64,000 nucleotides of DNA. It comes from Pseudomonas oleovorans subsp. oleovorans (lineage in GTDB: Bacteria > Pseudomonadota > Gammaproteobacteria > Pseudomonadales > Pseudomonadaceae). Shown here piece by piece: positions 1 to 9,078 of this stretch. Location: contig NZ_NIUB01000021.1 in the NCBI RefSeq assembly GCF_002197815.1, forward strand, positions 29,333-93,332. The letters are read 5' to 3'. Position numbers and translations under genes: made by a program. Numbering within the stretch: position 1 is the first letter of the stretch; each line of letters opens with the position of its first letter. The notes below the pieces were generated by a model that saw only the letters and a program-made list of their open reading frames with translations, was not told where the DNA came from and did no database searches.

Positions 1-256
1 CGCCGTAATTGTTGGAGATGAAGCTCTCGTTGAGGCTGACGTAGTCCTGGTTCAGCGGCGGGACGAACATCTGCAGCTTCACCGGCTCACGCGGGTTGGC
101 CTGGAATTCGACCTTGGCGTCGATGTTCCACAGATCGTCGGTCTCATCCTCGGTCACCGGAATGCCGAGAATGAAGATTTGGTATGCCGTAATCAGAACG
201 CCCAGGGCCACCAGGAGGGTGATCAGGACTTTCAGATGCAGGTTCAGAGAGCGCAT
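1..256 (-). CDS. Inactive transglutaminase fused to membrane helices (5' part only)
   Basis: The first 85 codons of a minus-strand gene are visible; the rest lies beyond the left edge. The protein starts MRSLNLHLKVLI, giving an N-terminal membrane segment at about residues 7-30, followed by GIPVTEDETDDLWNIDAKVEF, an extracytoplasmic start that I recognise from pseudomonad proteins annotated as 'inactive transglutaminase fused to 7 transmembrane helices'. The ATG lies 5 bp after the stop of the upstream zinc-protease gene, so the two are almost certainly co-transcribed; the pair is conserved in pseudomonads, together with a RimK-type ligase gene. The transglutaminase domain itself is outside the window, so the name rests on the N terminus and on context. 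Confidence 0.7.
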   Translation of the reverse strand, partial: MRSLNLHLKVLITLLVALGVLITAYQIFILGIPVTEDETDDLWNIDAKVEFQANPREPVKLQMFVPPLNQDYVSLNESFISNNYG

Positions 257-261
257 GGGAA

Positions 262-798
262 TTACTCGCCAGGGGTTGCGTCATTGGTGCAGTCGGGTTT
301 GCCGGCTGCATATTTAAGGCTTGGATCGACTATGGCCTCGAAGTGCTTGAGCGCTTCGGAGCCGATCAGAAGCGGGTATTGGAATGCGCTTCGGTCGGTC
401 AAGTTCACTTCGATCATGCGCAGGGTCTTGCCCATGCACAATTCAAGGTCGATTACCGGGCGTGCCGTATAGGTCTTGCCTTCATCGGGGTCGAAATCGC
501 CAGCACGGCGTTTGATCTTGCTGATTCGCGCCAGCGGACGCTCGATGGTGCGCTCTTGGGCATTGTCGATGGCCAGCACGAAACGCACCCAGGTTTCTCC
601 GTCACGCTTGAAGCGTTTGATATCGCGGGCACTCAAGGACGCGGTTTTGGCGCCAGTGTCGAGTTTGGCGGCTACCTGCAGGTCCAGTTCTTCTACGTGA
701 ATATATTCATTCAGACCATAGATCGACTTGCCCATGGCCAGAGCAGGGCAGGACAAGGTCAGCAGGCAGATCAGCAAAGAGAAGGGTTTCAGTCTCAT
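262..798 (-). CDS. Periplasmic putative ATP-dependent zinc protease (RimB/DUF785 family)
   Basis: Protein of 178 residues. I start it at ATG 798 (MRLKPFSLLICLLTLSC): this gives a clear signal peptide ending near ALA, and an AAGGAC-type ribosome site lies just upstream; the longer open frame has no such support. The mature part carries the family core: GLNEYIHVEEL, AKLDTGAKTASLSA (a retroviral-aspartyl-protease-like DTGA motif) and the closing PLLIGSEAL. Members are annotated as putative ATP-dependent zinc proteases and often accompany RimK-type ATP-grasp ligases; substrate and true catalytic mechanism are uncertain. It precedes the transglutaminase-like gene by 5 bp and probably heads that operon. 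Confidence 0.8.
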   Translation of the reverse strand: MRLKPFSLLICLLTLSCPALAMGKSIYGLNEYIHVEELDLQVAAKLDTGAKTASLSARDIKRFKRDGETWVRFVLAIDNAQERTIERPLARISKIKRRAGDFDPDEGKTYTARPVIDLELCMGKTLRMIEVNLTDRSAFQYPLLIGSEALKHFEAIVDPSLKYAAGKPDCTNDATPGE

Positions 799-1016
799 GT
801 GTCCTTGAGAGGGTATTGCCAGTGGCGGGATGGGGGCAGCAACTCGCAGGCATCCTGCCATACAACTTTCTGCCGTGAAGTCTAGCAGGCATGGCAAAAG
901 GCGATGGCCAGGCAGGAACAGTTGGATTCTAACATGGGGATTTTACGTGCCGACAGACGCTTATGTAGCTTTCTGCAAGTAAGGTGGCGGTTTGCCTGAT
1001 CGGGCGAGCTGGACGT

Positions 1017-1028
1017 ATTGTCGACAAT
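1017..1028. promoter_or_regulatory. Palindromic operator candidate for the GntR regulator
   Basis: ATTGTCGACAAT is a perfect 12-bp palindrome just upstream of a sigma-70-like promoter. FadR-subfamily GntR proteins bind short palindromes of this kind. The adjacent regulator gene makes autoregulation, and control of the prp operon, the simplest reading. Confidence 0.5.
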
Positions 1029-1041
1029 GCTTTGGTCTGCT

Positions 1042-1070
1042 TTGACATTTTTGGCTTTATGGCGTAGTTA
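1042..1070 (+). promoter_or_regulatory. Sigma-70-type promoter for the prp operon
   Basis: TTGACA at 1042-1047, a 17-bp spacer and TAGTTA at 1065-1070. The predicted start point is near 1077, about 27 bp before the regulator's ATG. The palindrome at 1017-1028 lies directly upstream. Confidence 0.5.
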
Positions 1071-1103
1071 TATCGCCCTGAATATCTATTGGTGTTGACA
1101 ATC

Positions 1104-1841
1104 ATGCTGCTTCAATCAGATGCGTCAGCAGCGCCGCAGGTGGATTCGGAGACGCTTTCCGAGCACGTCTTCCGTCTGATCCAGGCCGCTATCGTCAAAG
1201 GCGAGATCGCCCCGGGTAGCAAGATCTCTGAGCCCGAGCTGGCGCGCACCTATGGCATCAGTCGTGGCCCTCTACGCGAGGCCATTCATCGCCTGGAAGG
1301 GCAGAAGCTGCTGGTGCGCGTGCCACATGTGGGCGCGCGGGTGGTGTCGCTCAGTCATGCCGAGTTGGTCGAGCTGTACGAGATTCGCGAGTCGCTCGAA
1401 GGCATGGCCTGCCGCCTGGCGGCCGAGCGCATGACCCAGCAGGAGATCGATGAGCTACGCCAGGTGCTGGAGCTGCACGAGCAGGATGCCGCGTTCAAGG
1501 CTGGTGTCGGCTACTACCAGCAGGAAGGCGACTTCGACTTCCACTACCGGATCATCCAGGGCAGCGGCAATCGCACCCTGGCCAAGCTGCTGTGCGACGA
1601 GCTGTACCAGTTGGTGCGCATGTACCGACTGCAGTTCTCCACCACACCCAATCGGCCGCACCAGGCCTTCGCCGAGCACCACCGCATTCTCGACGCCATC
1701 GAAGCTCGTGACGGTGAACTGGCCGAATTGCTGATGCGCCGCCACATCGGCGCCTCCAAGCGCAATATCGAGCGCCACTACGTTTCCCAATGTGGACAGG
1801 AAGCGCTCACCCCTTCATCCAAGACTCGAGGTGATTCATGA
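1104..1841 (+). CDS. GntR family regulator of the propionate operon
   Basis: Protein of 245 residues starting [11 protein letters not shown]. An N-terminal winged helix-turn-helix (about residues 17-85, with [20 protein letters not shown] as the recognition region) is followed by an FCD effector-binding domain rich in conserved Arg/His/Asp. This is the FadR subfamily. Its stop overlaps the prpB start by 4 bp (ATGA), so it is the first gene of the operon and translationally coupled to it. By position it should regulate propionate/2-methylcitrate catabolism. Most enterobacteria use an unrelated sigma-54 activator called PrpR for this; the GntR type is usual in pseudomonads. I chose ATG 1104 over the upstream TTG because homologs begin here. 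Confidence 0.85.
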   Translation: MLLQSDASAAPQVDSETLSEHVFRLIQAAIVKGEIAPGSKISEPELARTYGISRGPLREAIHRLEGQKLLVRVPHVGARVVSLSHAELVELYEIRESLEGMACRLAAERMTQQEIDELRQVLELHEQDAAFKAGVGYYQQEGDFDFHYRIIQGSGNRTLAKLLCDELYQLVRMYRLQFSTTPNRPHQAFAEHHRILDAIEARDGELAELLMRRHIGASKRNIERHYVSQCGQEALTPSSKTRGDS

Positions 1842-2725
1842 CCCAGCTTTCCGCCGGCCAGCGTTTCCGCCAGGCCCTCGCCGAGGAGCAGCCACTGCAG
1901 GTTATCGGTGCGATCAACGCCAACCATGCACTGCTGGCCAAGCGCGCGGGCTTTCGCGCTATTTACCTGTCCGGTGGCGGTGTCGCCGCCGGCTCGCTCG
2001 GCTTGCCGGATCTGGGCATCAACACCCTGGATGACGTGCTGACTGACGTGCGCCGCATCACCGACGTCTGCGATCTGCCGCTGCTGGTGGACATCGACAC
2101 CGGCTTCGGCCCGTCGGCTTTCAACATCGAGCGCACCATCAAGAACCTGATCAAGGCCGGCGCTGCCGCTGCGCATATCGAGGACCAGGTCGGCGCCAAG
2201 CGTTGCGGTCATCGTCCGGGCAAGGAGATCGTCTCCACCGAGGAGATGTGCGACCGCGTCAGGGCTGCCACTGATGCCAAGACCGACCCGGACTTCTTCC
2301 TTATCGCCCGTACCGATGCGATCCAGGCTGAAGGCGTAGACGCTGCCATCGAGCGCTGCCTGCGCTATGTCGAGGCCGGCGCCGATGCAATCTTCGCCGA
2401 GGCGGCCTACGACTTGCCGACCTACGCACGCTTCGTCAAGGAGCTGAACGTACCGGTACTGGCCAATATCACCGAATTCGGCGCCACGCCGCTGTTCACC
2501 CGTGACGAACTGGCCTCGGTCGGCGTGGCCATCCAGCTGTATCCGTTGTCGGCCTTCCGCGCGGCGAACAAGGCGGCGGAAAGTGTCTACACCTCGATCC
2601 GCCAGAACGGCCACCAGAAGGACGTGATCGAGCTGATGCAGACCCGCGCCGAACTCTATGACCGCATCGGTTACCACGCCTTCGAGCAGAAGCTCGACGC
2701 GCTGTTCGCTGCCGGCAAGAAGTAA
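1838..2725 (+). CDS. prpB: Methylisocitrate lyase
   Basis: Protein of 295 residues, normal family length. It cleaves 2-methylisocitrate to pyruvate and succinate, the last step of the cytoplasmic 2-methylcitrate cycle. It is a TIM barrel of the isocitrate lyase/PEP mutase superfamily: the catalytic KRCGH loop is at residues 121-125 with Cys123, the VDIDTGFG metal-site strand is near residue 84, and IEDQ is near residue 114. It overlaps the regulator gene by 4 bp and is followed by a 138-bp gap containing a repeat hairpin before prpC. The strongest neighbouring evidence is the intact prpC-acnD-prpF series. Confidence 0.96.
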   Translation: MTQLSAGQRFRQALAEEQPLQVIGAINANHALLAKRAGFRAIYLSGGGVAAGSLGLPDLGINTLDDVLTDVRRITDVCDLPLLVDIDTGFGPSAFNIERTIKNLIKAGAAAAHIEDQVGAKRCGHRPGKEIVSTEEMCDRVRAATDAKTDPDFFLIARTDAIQAEGVDAAIERCLRYVEAGADAIFAEAAYDLPTYARFVKELNVPVLANITEFGATPLFTRDELASVGVAIQLYPLSAFRAANKAAESVYTSIRQNGHQKDVIELMQTRAELYDRIGYHAFEQKLDALFAAGKK

Positions 2726-2738
2726 AACCAGCGAGGTC

Positions 2739-2824
2739 GTAGGGTGGGCCGGGCGACGATTCGCTTCAGCCCACCGCATCAGCGCTGCCGGTTGGCTGAG
2801 GCGGTGGGCTGAAGCCCACCCTAC
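2739..2824. repeat. Nested inverted repeat (REP-like) between prpB and prpC
   Basis: GTAGGGTGGGC at 2739 pairs with GCCCACCCTAC ending at 2824. Inside it GCTTCAGCCCACCGC (2763-2777) pairs with GCGGTGGGCTGAAGC (about 2801-2815). A related element starting GTAGGGTGCGC lies at 25708-25768. It may act as a processing or attenuation hairpin within the operon mRNA. Confidence 0.75.
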
Positions 2825-2863
2825 CCAGAGCACAGCAGAACAAAAAGAGTCGAGGAGATAACC

Positions 2864-4021
2864 ATGAGTGCCACTGAAACCACCCCTGGCTTCAAACCGA
2901 AAAAATCCGTCGCCCTGAGCGGCACCGCCGCCGGCAACACCGCGCTGTGTACCGTTGGCCGCACCGGCAACGACCTGCACTACCGCGGCTATGACGTGCT
3001 GGATTTCGCCAACCGCTGCGAGTTCGAGGAAATCGCTCACCTGCTGGTGCATGGCAAGCTGCCGAACCTTGCCGAACTGGCCGGCTACAAGTCCAAACTC
3101 AAGGCCCTGCGCGGTCTGCCGGCCGGGGTCAAGGCAGCGCTCGAACAACTGCCGCCCTCGGCTCACCCGATGGACGTGATGCGCACTGCCGTCTCCGTGC
3201 TCGGCTGCCTGGCGCCGGAGAAGGACGACCACAACCATCCGGGCGCGCGTGATATCGCCGACAAGCTGATGGCCAGCCTGGGTTCGGCGCTGCTGTACTG
3301 GTACCACTACAGCCACAACGGCAAGCGCATCGAGGTGGAAACCGACGACGACTCCATCGGCGGCCACTTCCTCCATCTGTTGCACGGCGAGAAGCCACGC
3401 GAGTCCTGGGTGCGCGCCATGCACACCTCGCTGAACCTGTATGCCGAGCACGAGTTCAACGCCTCGACCTTCACCTCGCGGGTGATCGCCGGCACCGGTT
3501 CCGACCTGTTCTCCTGCATCGCTGGCGCTATTGGCGCGTTGCGCGGGCCGAAACACGGCGGCGCCAACGAGGTGGCCTTCGAGGTGCAGAAGCGCTACGG
3601 CAGCCCGGACGAGGCTGAAGCCGATATCCGTGAACGAGTAGGGCGCAAGGAAGTAGTGATCGGCTTCGGTCACCCGGTCTATACCGTTAGCGACCCGCGC
3701 AACAAGATAATCAAGGAAGTGGCCCGCGAGCTGTCGGTGGAGCAGGTCAATACCAAGATGTATGACATCGCCGAACGCCTGGAAAGCGTGATGTGGGAAA
3801 TCAAGAAGATGTTCCCCAACCTCGACTGGTTCAGCGCCGTGAGCTACCACATGATGGGCGTGCCCACCGCCATGTTCACCCCGCTGTTCGTCATCGCCCG
3901 CACCGCCGGCTGGTCCGCCCACGTCATCGAGCAACGCATCGACGGCAAGATCATCCGCCCGAGCGCCAACTACACAGGCCCCGAAGACCTGAAGTTCGTG
4001 CCGCTCAAGGAGCGTAAATGA
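2864..4021 (+). CDS. prpC: 2-methylcitrate synthase
   Basis: Protein of 385 residues of the citrate synthase fold; it condenses propionyl-CoA with oxaloacetate. The expected active-site histidines are seen in [10 protein letters not shown] (His231) and GFGHPVY (His270), and the catalytic aspartate region is in [15 protein letters not shown] near residue 325. The ATG follows GTCGAGGAGATAACC, a strong ribosome site. The stop overlaps the acnD start. Its length and its place next to prpB and acnD separate it from the longer housekeeping citrate synthase GltA. Confidence 0.96.
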   Translation: MSATETTPGFKPKKSVALSGTAAGNTALCTVGRTGNDLHYRGYDVLDFANRCEFEEIAHLLVHGKLPNLAELAGYKSKLKALRGLPAGVKAALEQLPPSAHPMDVMRTAVSVLGCLAPEKDDHNHPGARDIADKLMASLGSALLYWYHYSHNGKRIEVETDDDSIGGHFLHLLHGEKPRESWVRAMHTSLNLYAEHEFNASTFTSRVIAGTGSDLFSCIAGAIGALRGPKHGGANEVAFEVQKRYGSPDEAEADIRERVGRKEVVIGFGHPVYTVSDPRNKIIKEVARELSVEQVNTKMYDIAERLESVMWEIKKMFPNLDWFSAVSYHMMGVPTAMFTPLFVIARTAGWSAHVIEQRIDGKIIRPSANYTGPEDLKFVPLKERK

Positions 4022-6630
4022 TGAACACTCAATACCGTAAAAGCCTGCCCGGCACCGCGCTGGATTACTTCGACGCCCGCGAAGCGGTCGAGGCGATCCA
4101 GACCGGCGCCTGGGACAAGCTTCCCTACACCTCGCGCGTGCTGGCCGAGCAACTGGTGCGCCGCTGCGAGCCACAGGATCTGACCGCCGCCCTGGAGCAG
4201 TTGGTCCATCGCAAGCGCGACCTGGACTTCCCCTGGTATCCGGCGCGGGTGGTCTGTCATGACATTCTCGGTCAGACCGCGCTGGTGGATCTGGCCGGCC
4301 TGCGCGATGCCATCGCAGAAAAAGGTGGTGACCCGTCCAAGGTCAACCCGGTGGTGCCGACCCAGTTGATCGTCGACCATTCGCTGGCCGTCGAGGCGCC
4401 GGGCTTCGATCCGGATGCCTTCGAGAAGAACCGCGCCATCGAGGATCGCCGCAACGAGGATCGCTTCCACTTCATCGACTGGACCAAGACCGCGTTCAAG
4501 AACGTCGACGTGATCCCGGCCGGCAACGGCATCATGCACCAGATCAACCTGGAGAAGATGAGCCCGGTGATCCAGGCACGCGGCGGCATTGCCTTCCCCG
4601 ATACCTGCGTCGGCACCGACTCGCACACTCCGCACGTGGATGCCCTGGGCGTGATCGCCATTGGCGTCGGCGGCCTGGAGGCCGAGACGGTGATGCTCGG
4701 CCACCCGTCGATGATGCGCTTGCCCGATATCGTCGGCGTCGAGCTGACTGGTAAGCGCCAGCCCGGCATCACCGCCACCGATATCGTCCTGGCTATCACC
4801 GAGTTCCTGCGCAAGGAAAGGGTGGTGGGGGCCTGGGTCGAGTTCTTCGGTGAAGGGGCGGACAGCCTGTCCATCGGTGATCGCGCGACCATCTCCAACA
4901 TGTGCCCGGAATACGGCGCCACCGCCTCGATGTTCTACATCGACGGCCAGACCATCGACTACCTCAAGCTCACCGGTCGCGAGCCGGAACAGGTGGCGCT
5001 GGTAGAAAACTACGCCAAGACCCTGGGTCTGTGGAGCGACGCGCTGAAAACCGCCGAGTACGAGCGTGTGTTGCGCTTCGATCTGGGCAGTGTGGTGCGC
5101 AACATGGCTGGGCCAAGCAACCCGCATCGCCGCCTGCCGACCTCGGCGCTGGCCGAGCGTGGCATCGCTGACGAAGCCAAGCTGCAAGCTGGCAAGGGTG
5201 AAGAAGCCCAGGGGCTGATGCCCGATGGCGCGGTGATCATCGCCGCCATCACCAGCTGCACCAACACCTCCAACCCGCGCAACGTCATCGCTGCTGGTCT
5301 GGTGGCGAAGAAGGCCAACGCGCTGGGCCTGGTGCGCAAGCCCTGGGTGAAGACGTCATTCGCTCCAGGTTCGAAAGTCGCCAAGCTGTATCTGCAAGAG
5401 GCTGGCCTGCTGCCGGAACTGGAGAAGCTCGGTTTCGGCATCGTCGCCTACGCCTGCACCACCTGTAACGGCATGTCCGGCGCGCTCGATCCGAAGATTC
5501 AGAAAGAAATCATCGACCGCGACCTGTACGCCACCGCTGTGCTCTCAGGCAACCGCAACTTCGACGGGCGCATCCATCCCTATGCCAAGCAGGCCTTCCT
5601 CGCTTCGCCACCGCTGGTTGTGGCCTATGCCATTGCCGGTACCGTGCGCTTCGATATCGAGCAGGACGCGCTGGGCACCGATGCCCAGGGCAACCCCATC
5701 ACGTTGAAGGACCTGTGGCCGAGCGACGAGGAGATCGACGCCATAGTCGCGGCGAGCGTCAAGCCCGAGCAGTTCAAGCAGATCTATATCCCGATGTTCG
5801 ACCTCGGGACGGTGAAGGAAGCCGACAGCCCGCTGTACGACTGGCGGCCGATGTCCACCTACATCCGCCGCCCGCCTTACTGGGAGGGTGCGCTGGCCGG
5901 CGAGCGCACGCTCAAGGGCATGCGCCCGCTGGCGATCCTGCCGGACAACATCACCACCGACCACCTGTCGCCGTCCAACGCCATCCTGGCGGACTCGGCC
6001 GCCGGTGAGTACCTGGCGAAAATGGGCCTGCCGGAGGAGGACTTCAACTCCTACGCCACCCACCGTGGCGACCACCTGACCGCACAGCGCGCCACCTTCG
6101 CCAACCCGCAACTGGTCAACGAGATGGCTGTGGTCGACGGCCAGGTGAAGAAGGGCTCGCTGGCCCGCGTCGAGCCGGAAGGCCAGGTGATGCGCATGTG
6201 GGAAGCCATCGAGACCTACATGAACCGCAAGCAGAACCTGATCATCGTCGCTGGTGCCGACTACGGCCAGGGCTCGTCGCGGGATTGGGCGGCCAAGGGC
6301 GTACGTTTGGCGGGCGTGGAAGTGATCGTCGCCGAAGGCTTCGAGCGCATCCACCGCACCAACCTGGTGGGCATGGGCGTGCTGCCGGTAGAGTTCAAAC
6401 CGGGCACCACGCGCCTGACCCTGGGGCTGGACGGCACCGAAACCTATGACATCGAGGGCGATATCTCGCCGCGCTGCGACCTGACCCTGGTGGTCAATCG
6501 CCGTAACGGTGAAGTGGTTCGGGTGCCGGTGACCTGCCGACTGGATACCGCGGCGGATGTCAGCGTGTACAAGGCCGGCGGCGTGCTGCAGCGCTTCGCC
6601 AAGGACTTCCTCGAAGGTGCGGTGGCTTGA
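4018..6630 (+). CDS. acnD: Fe/S-dependent 2-methylisocitrate dehydratase
   Basis: Protein of 870 residues, an aconitase-family enzyme that dehydrates 2-methylcitrate. Cluster ligands are visible as SCTNTSNP (Cys near residue 414) and ACTTCNG (Cys near residues 480 and 483). The C-terminal swivel domain carries the [11 protein letters not shown] substrate loop. Two ATGs sit in tandem at 4018 and 4021; either makes an ATGA-type overlap with prpC. AcnD together with PrpF replaces PrpD in many bacteria, and no prpD is seen in this operon, which fits that replacement. Confidence 0.95.
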   Translation: MMNTQYRKSLPGTALDYFDAREAVEAIQTGAWDKLPYTSRVLAEQLVRRCEPQDLTAALEQLVHRKRDLDFPWYPARVVCHDILGQTALVDLAGLRDAIAEKGGDPSKVNPVVPTQLIVDHSLAVEAPGFDPDAFEKNRAIEDRRNEDRFHFIDWTKTAFKNVDVIPAGNGIMHQINLEKMSPVIQARGGIAFPDTCVGTDSHTPHVDALGVIAIGVGGLEAETVMLGHPSMMRLPDIVGVELTGKRQPGITATDIVLAITEFLRKERVVGAWVEFFGEGADSLSIGDRATISNMCPEYGATASMFYIDGQTIDYLKLTGREPEQVALVENYAKTLGLWSDALKTAEYERVLRFDLGSVVRNMAGPSNPHRRLPTSALAERGIADEAKLQAGKGEEAQGLMPDGAVIIAAITSCTNTSNPRNVIAAGLVAKKANALGLVRKPWVKTSFAPGSKVAKLYLQEAGLLPELEKLGFGIVAYACTTCNGMSGALDPKIQKEIIDRDLYATAVLSGNRNFDGRIHPYAKQAFLASPPLVVAYAIAGTVRFDIEQDALGTDAQGNPITLKDLWPSDEEIDAIVAASVKPEQFKQIYIPMFDLGTVKEADSPLYDWRPMSTYIRRPPYWEGALAGERTLKGMRPLAILPDNITTDHLSPSNAILADSAAGEYLAKMGLPEEDFNSYATHRGDHLTAQRATFANPQLVNEMAVVDGQVKKGSLARVEPEGQVMRMWEAIETYMNRKQNLIIVAGADYGQGSSRDWAAKGVRLAGVEVIVAEGFERIHRTNLVGMGVLPVEFKPGTTRLTLGLDGTETYDIEGDISPRCDLTLVVNRRNGEVVRVPVTCRLDTAADVSVYKAGGVLQRFAKDFLEGAVA

Positions 6631-6635
6631 TAACT

Positions 6636-6811
6636 CCCTCTCCCATTTATGGGAGAGGGTTGGGGAGAGGGTGCTTCAGGTAGCTCGCGGCTTTTGGATG
6701 CTCCCTCTCCCCCGGCCCCTCTCCCGCCAGCGGGAGAGGGGAGGCAAGCGCGTAGCCCGGATGAAATCCGGGAAAACCAGCACCATCATTCCCGGATTGC
6801 ATCCGGGCTAC
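6636..6811. repeat. Cluster of hairpin repeats between acnD and prpF
   Basis: Three hairpins follow one another: CCCTCTCCC/GGGAGAGGG at 6636-6659; CCCCTCTCCCG/CGGGAGAGGGG at 6716-6741; and GTAGCCCGG (6752-6760) with CCGGGCTAC (6803-6811). The first two resemble the core of the MITE at 28381-28556, and the third resembles 30054-30117. They fill the 195-bp gap inside the operon. Confidence 0.8.
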
Positions 6812-6825
6812 TCAGGACTGCACCC

Positions 6826-8019
6826 ATGGCTCATCTGCCGCAAGTGAAAATACCCGCCACCTATATGCGTGGCGGCACCAGCAAGGGCGTGTTCTTCCGT
6901 CTGCAGGATCTGCCCGAGCGCTGCCAGGTGCCCGGCGAGGCGCGCGACAAGCTGTTCATGCGCGTGATCGGCAGCCCCGATCCGTACTCGGCGCATATCG
7001 ATGGCATGGGCGGCGCCACGTCGAGCACCTCCAAGTGCGTGATCCTGTCGAAAAGCAGTCAGCCCGATCACGATGTCGACTACCTCTACGGTCAGGTCTC
7101 CATCGACAAGGCCTTTGTCGACTGGAGCGGCAACTGCGGCAACCTGTCCACCGCGGCAGGTGCCTTCGCCATCCATGCCGGTCTGGTCGACCCCGCACGG
7201 ATTCCCGACAACGGCACCTGCGTAGTGCGTATCTGGCAGGCCAATATCCAGAAAACCATCATCGCCCATGTACCGGTCACGGGTGGCCAGGTGCAGGAAA
7301 CCGGTGACTTCGAACTGGACGGGGTGACCTTCCCGGCGGCGGAGATCGTGCTGGAATTCCTCGACCCATCTGATGATGGCGAGGAGGGCGGTTCGATGTT
7401 TCCCACCGGCAATCTGGTCGATGATCTTGAAGTGCCGGGCATCGGTACCTTCAAGGCGACCATGATCACCGCCGGCATCCCGACCATCTTCGTCAATGCC
7501 GAGGACATCGGCTACCAGGGCACCGAGCTGCGCGAGGCCATCAATGGCGATCCGGCGCAACTGGCGCGCTTCGAGCAGATCCGCATCGCTGGTGCGCTGC
7601 GCATGGGGCTGATCAAGACGGCCGAGGAGGCTGCGACACGTCAGCACACCCCGAAGATCGCCTTCGTCAGTCCGCCCAAGGATTACCGCACATCCAGCGG
7701 CAAGGATGTAAAAGCTGGCGATGTCGATCTGCTGGTGCGCGCGCTGTCGATGGGCAAACTGCACCACGCGATGATGGGCACTTGTGCGGTGGCCATCGGC
7801 ACGGCGGCGGCGATACCAGGTACGTTGGTCAACCTGGCCGCTGGCGGCGGCGAGCGTGAGGCGGTGCGTTTTGGCCATCCGTCCGGCACCTTGCGGGTTG
7901 GTGCACAGGCTCGTCTGGTCGATGGTCAGTGGGCAGTGACCAAGGCAGTGATGAGCCGCAGTGCGCGCATCCTCATGGAGGGCTGGGTGCGTGTGCCGGT
8001 GGCAGCTTCTAACCGCTGA
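6826..8019 (+). CDS. prpF: 2-methylaconitate cis-trans isomerase
   Basis: Protein of 397 residues of the diaminopimelate-epimerase-like PrpF family. It isomerises the 2-methylaconitate made by AcnD so that aconitase B can finish the cycle. Typical motifs are YMRGGTSKGVFF near the N terminus, GGATSSTSKCVIL near residue 67 and WSGNCGNLSTAAG near residue 100, with the catalytic Cys in the last. I use ATG 6826 because the upstream extension is repeat-derived sequence. A bidirectional terminator follows at 8026-8051. No prpD gene comes after it. Confidence 0.95.
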   Translation: MAHLPQVKIPATYMRGGTSKGVFFRLQDLPERCQVPGEARDKLFMRVIGSPDPYSAHIDGMGGATSSTSKCVILSKSSQPDHDVDYLYGQVSIDKAFVDWSGNCGNLSTAAGAFAIHAGLVDPARIPDNGTCVVRIWQANIQKTIIAHVPVTGGQVQETGDFELDGVTFPAAEIVLEFLDPSDDGEEGGSMFPTGNLVDDLEVPGIGTFKATMITAGIPTIFVNAEDIGYQGTELREAINGDPAQLARFEQIRIAGALRMGLIKTAEEAATRQHTPKIAFVSPPKDYRTSSGKDVKAGDVDLLVRALSMGKLHHAMMGTCAVAIGTAAAIPGTLVNLAAGGGEREAVRFGHPSGTLRVGAQARLVDGQWAVTKAVMSRSARILMEGWVRVPVAASNR

Positions 8020-8025
8020 AACTAG

Positions 8026-8051
8026 AAAAGGCTCGAAGTATCGAGCCTTTT
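8026..8051. terminator. Bidirectional terminator between prpF and ppsR
   Basis: AAAAGGCTCGA pairs with TCGAGCCTTTT around a four-base loop, with A and T runs on both sides. It separates the converging prpF and ppsR genes. Confidence 0.85.
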
Positions 8052-8078
8052 CACTTTTGAAACATGAGCTTATGGTGG

Positions 8079-8897
8079 TTATTTAAGGCGTCGCTCAACA
8101 CCTTTTTCCACCAGGATCTTGGCCGAAATCTCCTCGACCGAGAAATGCGTGGAGTTGATGAAGGCGATATTTTCGCGACGGAACAGACTTTCCACTTCAC
8201 GCACCTCGAACTCACATTGGGCGAAGCTGGCGTAGCGGCTGTTGGGCTTGCGTTCATGGCGGATGGCGGTAAGGCGATCTGGATCGATGGTCAGGCCGAA
8301 CAGCTTGTCGCGGTATTTTTTCAGCGACTCCGGAAGTTGCAGGCGCTCCATGTCGTCTTCGGTCAGCGGGTAGTTGGCTGCGCGAATGCCATATTGCATG
8401 GCCATATACAGGCAGGTGGGCGTCTTGCCGCAGCGTGATACGCCGACCAGGATCAGATCGGCCTTGTCGTAATAGTGGGTGCGGGCGCCGTCGTCATTGT
8501 CGAGGGCGAAGTTCACCGCCTCGATACGCTCCATATAGTTGGAGTGCTGACCGATGGAGTGCGACTTGCCGACGGAGTAGGAAGAGTGCGAGCTCAACTC
8601 CTGTTCCAGCGGCGAGAGAAAGGTCGAGAAGATATCGATCATGAAACCATTGGCGGTATCGAGAATGGCTCGAATATCGCGATTGACGATGGTGTCGAAG
8701 ATGATCGGACGCACACCGTCCCTTTCAGCGGCGGCATCGATTTGTTGTACCATGGCGCGCGCTTTTTCGATGCTGTCGATATAAGGGCGCGTGAGTTTGG
8801 TGAACTGAATGTTCTCGAACTGCGCGAGCAGACTCTGACCCAGGGTTTCGGCGGTGATGCCGGTGCCGTCGGAGATGAAGAAAGCGGTTCGTTTCAT
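8079..8897 (-). CDS. ppsR: PEP synthase regulatory kinase/pyrophosphorylase
   Basis: Protein of 272 residues (DUF299 family) that inactivates PEP synthase by ADP-dependent phosphorylation and reactivates it by Pi-dependent dephosphorylation. The P-loop-like [14 protein letters not shown] is at about residues 147-160, and the N-terminal [20 protein letters not shown] is highly conserved. I start it at ATG 8897; the longer frame begins at an unlikely TTG. It is divergent from ppsA, its target, with about 180 bp between the two starts, the usual pseudomonad arrangement. Confidence 0.94.
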   Translation of the reverse strand: MKRTAFFISDGTGITAETLGQSLLAQFENIQFTKLTRPYIDSIEKARAMVQQIDAAAERDGVRPIIFDTIVNRDIRAILDTANGFMIDIFSTFLSPLEQELSSHSSYSVGKSHSIGQHSNYMERIEAVNFALDNDDGARTHYYDKADLILVGVSRCGKTPTCLYMAMQYGIRAANYPLTEDDMERLQLPESLKKYRDKLFGLTIDPDRLTAIRHERKPNSRYASFAQCEFEVREVESLFRRENIAFINSTHFSVEEISAKILVEKGVERRLK

Positions 8898-9078
8898 TTG
8901 CGCCAAAGGCCTTAAGCTGAGTTCGATTCTTGGCTATGATAGGCCGCGTTTTTCGCCGGGGCCCACGGGTTCTGGCATTGTTACTTATTCAAGGGCAAGG
9001 CCACAATCGCGCGACCTCGGTCGTTCGACATTGCGCAGCCCGCTGAGCTTTTCCAATACAGTTAGTGGAGAGATCACC

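Noticed and set aside
1778..4174. Long minus-strand frame of 798 codons opposite prpB and prpC
   Set aside because: It is a shadow of the GC-rich coding strand; the plus-strand genes carry clear catalytic motifs and the shadow has none.
6636..6811. Hairpin cluster considered as a CRISPR-like or attC array
   Set aside because: Repeats are inverted and unequal, with no regularly spaced direct repeats, no spacers and no cas or integron integrase genes.
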